Source of the DNA: an uncultured Eubacteriales bacterium
Lineage (GTDB): Bacteria; Bacillota; Clostridia; Monoglobales; Monoglobaceae
Direction: 5' to 3'
Assembly: GCA_900555375.1 (NCBI GenBank)
Contig: USLC01000008.1
Span: 1-14,636 of the forward strand
DNA: 14,636 nucleotides
Of the stretch, positions 13,320 to 14,636 are shown piece by piece. The notes beneath the pieces were generated by a model that was not told the DNA's origin, searched no databases, and was given only the letters and a program-made list of their open reading frames with translations. The first letter of the stretch is position 1, and each line of letters starts with the position of its first letter. Both the position numbers and the translations under genes were made by a program.

Positions 13320-14636
13320 TTAGCCCGGAAGCTGTTCTGACAGTGTTATCTCTACCGTCTCAGTTCTGCCCGTCGCATATTTATAAACCGTCATTTTAAG
13401 TTTATCGCCCGGATTGTGCTTGTTTTTAATTTCATTAAGCTTATCCGAATCGGTAATCTTTTCGCCTTCTACCTCTGTAATGATATCGCCCTGCTGCAAG
13501 CCTGCGCTCTTAGCCGAATCGCTTGTTACTTCCATTACCTGAACGCCCTGCGGCCACGAATATGCACGTGCCATATACTCTGTTACTTCACGCGTTGAAA
13601 TTCCTATTACCGGACGGCCCTTAACATATCCGTACTGAAGCAAATCGGATATAATCGGCTTTGCCTCTGAGCTTGGGATTGCAAAGCCCATACCTTCAAC
13701 GCCTTCGCTGCTTACCTTTACCGAGTTTATACCTATAACCTCGCCGAATCTGTTAATCAGCGCTCCGCCCGAGTTACCCGAGTTTATAGCCGCGTCTGTT
13801 TGGATCAGACTCATTGTTCTGTTATCAACGGTAATTTTTCTGTTAACCGCGCTGACAATACCCTCGGTAACGCTTCCGAAAAATTCAAGACCCATCGGGT
13901 TACCTATTGCGACAACTCTTTCACCTACTTCAAGGTTGGTTGAATCACCTATCGTTGCAACAGTAAGCTGTTCTGTTGGCTCGATTTTAATTACGGCAAG
14001 GTCAGTCTGTTCGTCCGTGCCCACAATTTTTGCTTCAAGCTCTGTTCCCGTATTCAAGATTACGCTGACTGTACTTGCTCCGTCTACCACGTGATTATTT
14101 GTAGCTATATATCCGTCCTCTGAAAGGATTATGCCCGAGCCTTCTGCCTGAGACTGTGTTGTCGAGCCGAAGAAGCCCGCCTGCTGCTGCATTGTGCTTC
14201 TGATTCCGACAACTGCGGGACCGACCTTTTTGGCAATCTCTGTGGTTGCCATCTCCGGTGCTGTGTTTGCGGTCTGCGTTGCTCCGTTTGTGTTATCGCC
14301 CGAATCTCCGCTTAAACTGTTTACAAGCTCTTGCTTTGAGGCAACCTGCTTTTGCTGCTGACCGTATCTTGTCCCCGCAAAGAAGGTTCCGCCCATAATC
14401 GCAAGGTTCAAAACCGTCAGCGAAACCATTGCGGCTATAAAACGATTTCTTTTCTTATGCGGCTTTTTATAATGAATATTTTCCGTATATCCGCCGTGAT
14501 TTACCGTTACGTAATCTCCGTTCACACGATTTCCGTCAGGATTGATTTGGGTAATATCATTTTTAACCGACTGAAAATCCGCCGTGTTTTGCTGCTGAGG
14601 ATTTTCGGTTTGAGCATACGCACCGCTGTATTGGTC
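13320..14636 (-). CDS. htrA: HtrA/DegP-family membrane-anchored serine protease, N-terminus cut by the window edge
   Basis: Extracytoplasmic protease/chaperone for misfolded envelope proteins. The frame stays open to base 14636, giving 438 visible residues; the first 37, rich in Gln and Asn, continue the cytoplasmic tail, so the GUG at 14525, which has no Shine-Dalgarno, is not a real start. Counting from the window edge: cytoplasmic tail to about 65, transmembrane helix about 66-89, Ser/Thr/Asn linker to about 130, trypsin-like protease about 135-330 and one PDZ domain about 340-432. The catalytic triad is intact: His182 (TNNHVVDG), Asp212 (TDLAVIKI) and Ser289 (NSGNSGGAL). One PDZ and a single anchor match Firmicutes HtrA/HtrB/YyxA. 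The promoter and start lie outside the window; a strong terminator follows. Confidence 0.95.
   Translation of the reverse strand, partial: DQYSGAYAQTENPQQQNTADFQSVKNDITQINPDGNRVNGDYVTVNHGGYTENIHYKKPHKKRNRFIAAMVSLTVLNLAIMGGTFFAGTRYGQQQKQVASKQELVNSLSGDSGDNTNGATQTANTAPEMATTEIAKKVGPAVVGIRSTMQQQAGFFGSTTQSQAEGSGIILSEDGYIATNNHVVDGASTVSVILNTGTELEAKIVGTDEQTDLAVIKIEPTEQLTVATIGDSTNLEVGERVVAIGNPMGLEFFGSVTEGIVSAVNRKITVDNRTMSLIQTDAAINSGNSGGALINRFGEVIGINSVKVSSEGVEGMGFAIPSSEAKPIISDLLQYGYVKGRPVIGISTREVTEYMARAYSWPQGVQVMEVTSDSAKSAGLQQGDIITEVEGEKITDSDKLNEIKNKHNPGDKLKMTVYKYATGRTETVEITLSEQLPG

Noticed and set aside
1..14636. CRISPR array, insertion sequence, tRNA/rRNA, riboswitch or defence island
   Set aside because: No repeat-spacer pattern, transposase motifs, tRNA cloverleaf or known riboswitch core was found; gene content is housekeeping and envelope.

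Overview
This window looks like a chromosomal segment from a spore-forming, Gram-positive member of the Clostridia. The reasons are a recognisable sporulation sigma factor (sigma-G), two large S-layer-homology (SLH) wall proteins, an L,D-transpeptidase carrying copper-amine-oxidase-type repeats, and the Firmicutes cell-division cluster yggS(ylmE)-sepF-ylmH-divIVA-lspA-rluD with strong AGGAGG-type ribosome binding sites. I cannot name a genus from the sequence. There are no rRNA or tRNA genes, CRISPR arrays, insertion sequences or phage genes. No gene-free stretch exceeds about 280 bases.

Layout. (1) 105-5168: two SLH proteins transcribed divergently from one AT-rich 279-base intergenic region. 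The leftward gene has three SLH domains plus about five beta-rich modules. The rightward gene is a 988-residue protein with a disordered spacer before its SLH domains. (2) 5288-6058: sigG, alone and rightward. (3) 6101-7597: a secreted L,D-transpeptidase, leftward, ending tail to tail with sigG across a 42-base gap that holds one bidirectional terminator. (4) 7640-13100: a leftward series, in order of transcription: HlyD-like membrane adaptor, yggS, sepF, ylmH, divIVA, then a terminator-like hairpin, lspA and rluD. (5) 13320 to the window edge: an HtrA-type membrane-anchored serine protease, leftward, with its N-terminus cut off by the window.

How the genes fit together. Most act in envelope biogenesis and division: septum assembly (SepF), pole/septum marking (DivIVA), lipoprotein maturation (LspA), peptidoglycan cross-linking (L,D-transpeptidase), extracytoplasmic protein quality control (HtrA) and wall-anchored surface proteins (SLH pair). 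YlmH and RluD are S4-domain RNA-binding proteins of the ribosome, and YggS is a PLP-homeostasis protein, all usual companions of this cluster. Compared with the Bacillus order, ylmG (between sepF and ylmH) and ileS (between divIVA and lspA) are missing, and an adaptor without a visible transporter partner heads the run.

For six genes the longest open frame begins at a UUG, GUG or AUG codon at or upstream of the Shine-Dalgarno sequence. I placed those starts at the downstream codon with correct spacing. The clearest points for follow-up are the orphan HlyD-like adaptor and its leader hairpin, the modular SLH pair, the isolated sigG with a Tyr where Bacillus has the anti-sigma-contact Asn, and the composite L,D-transpeptidase. 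I see no clear undescribed defence or mobile system here.
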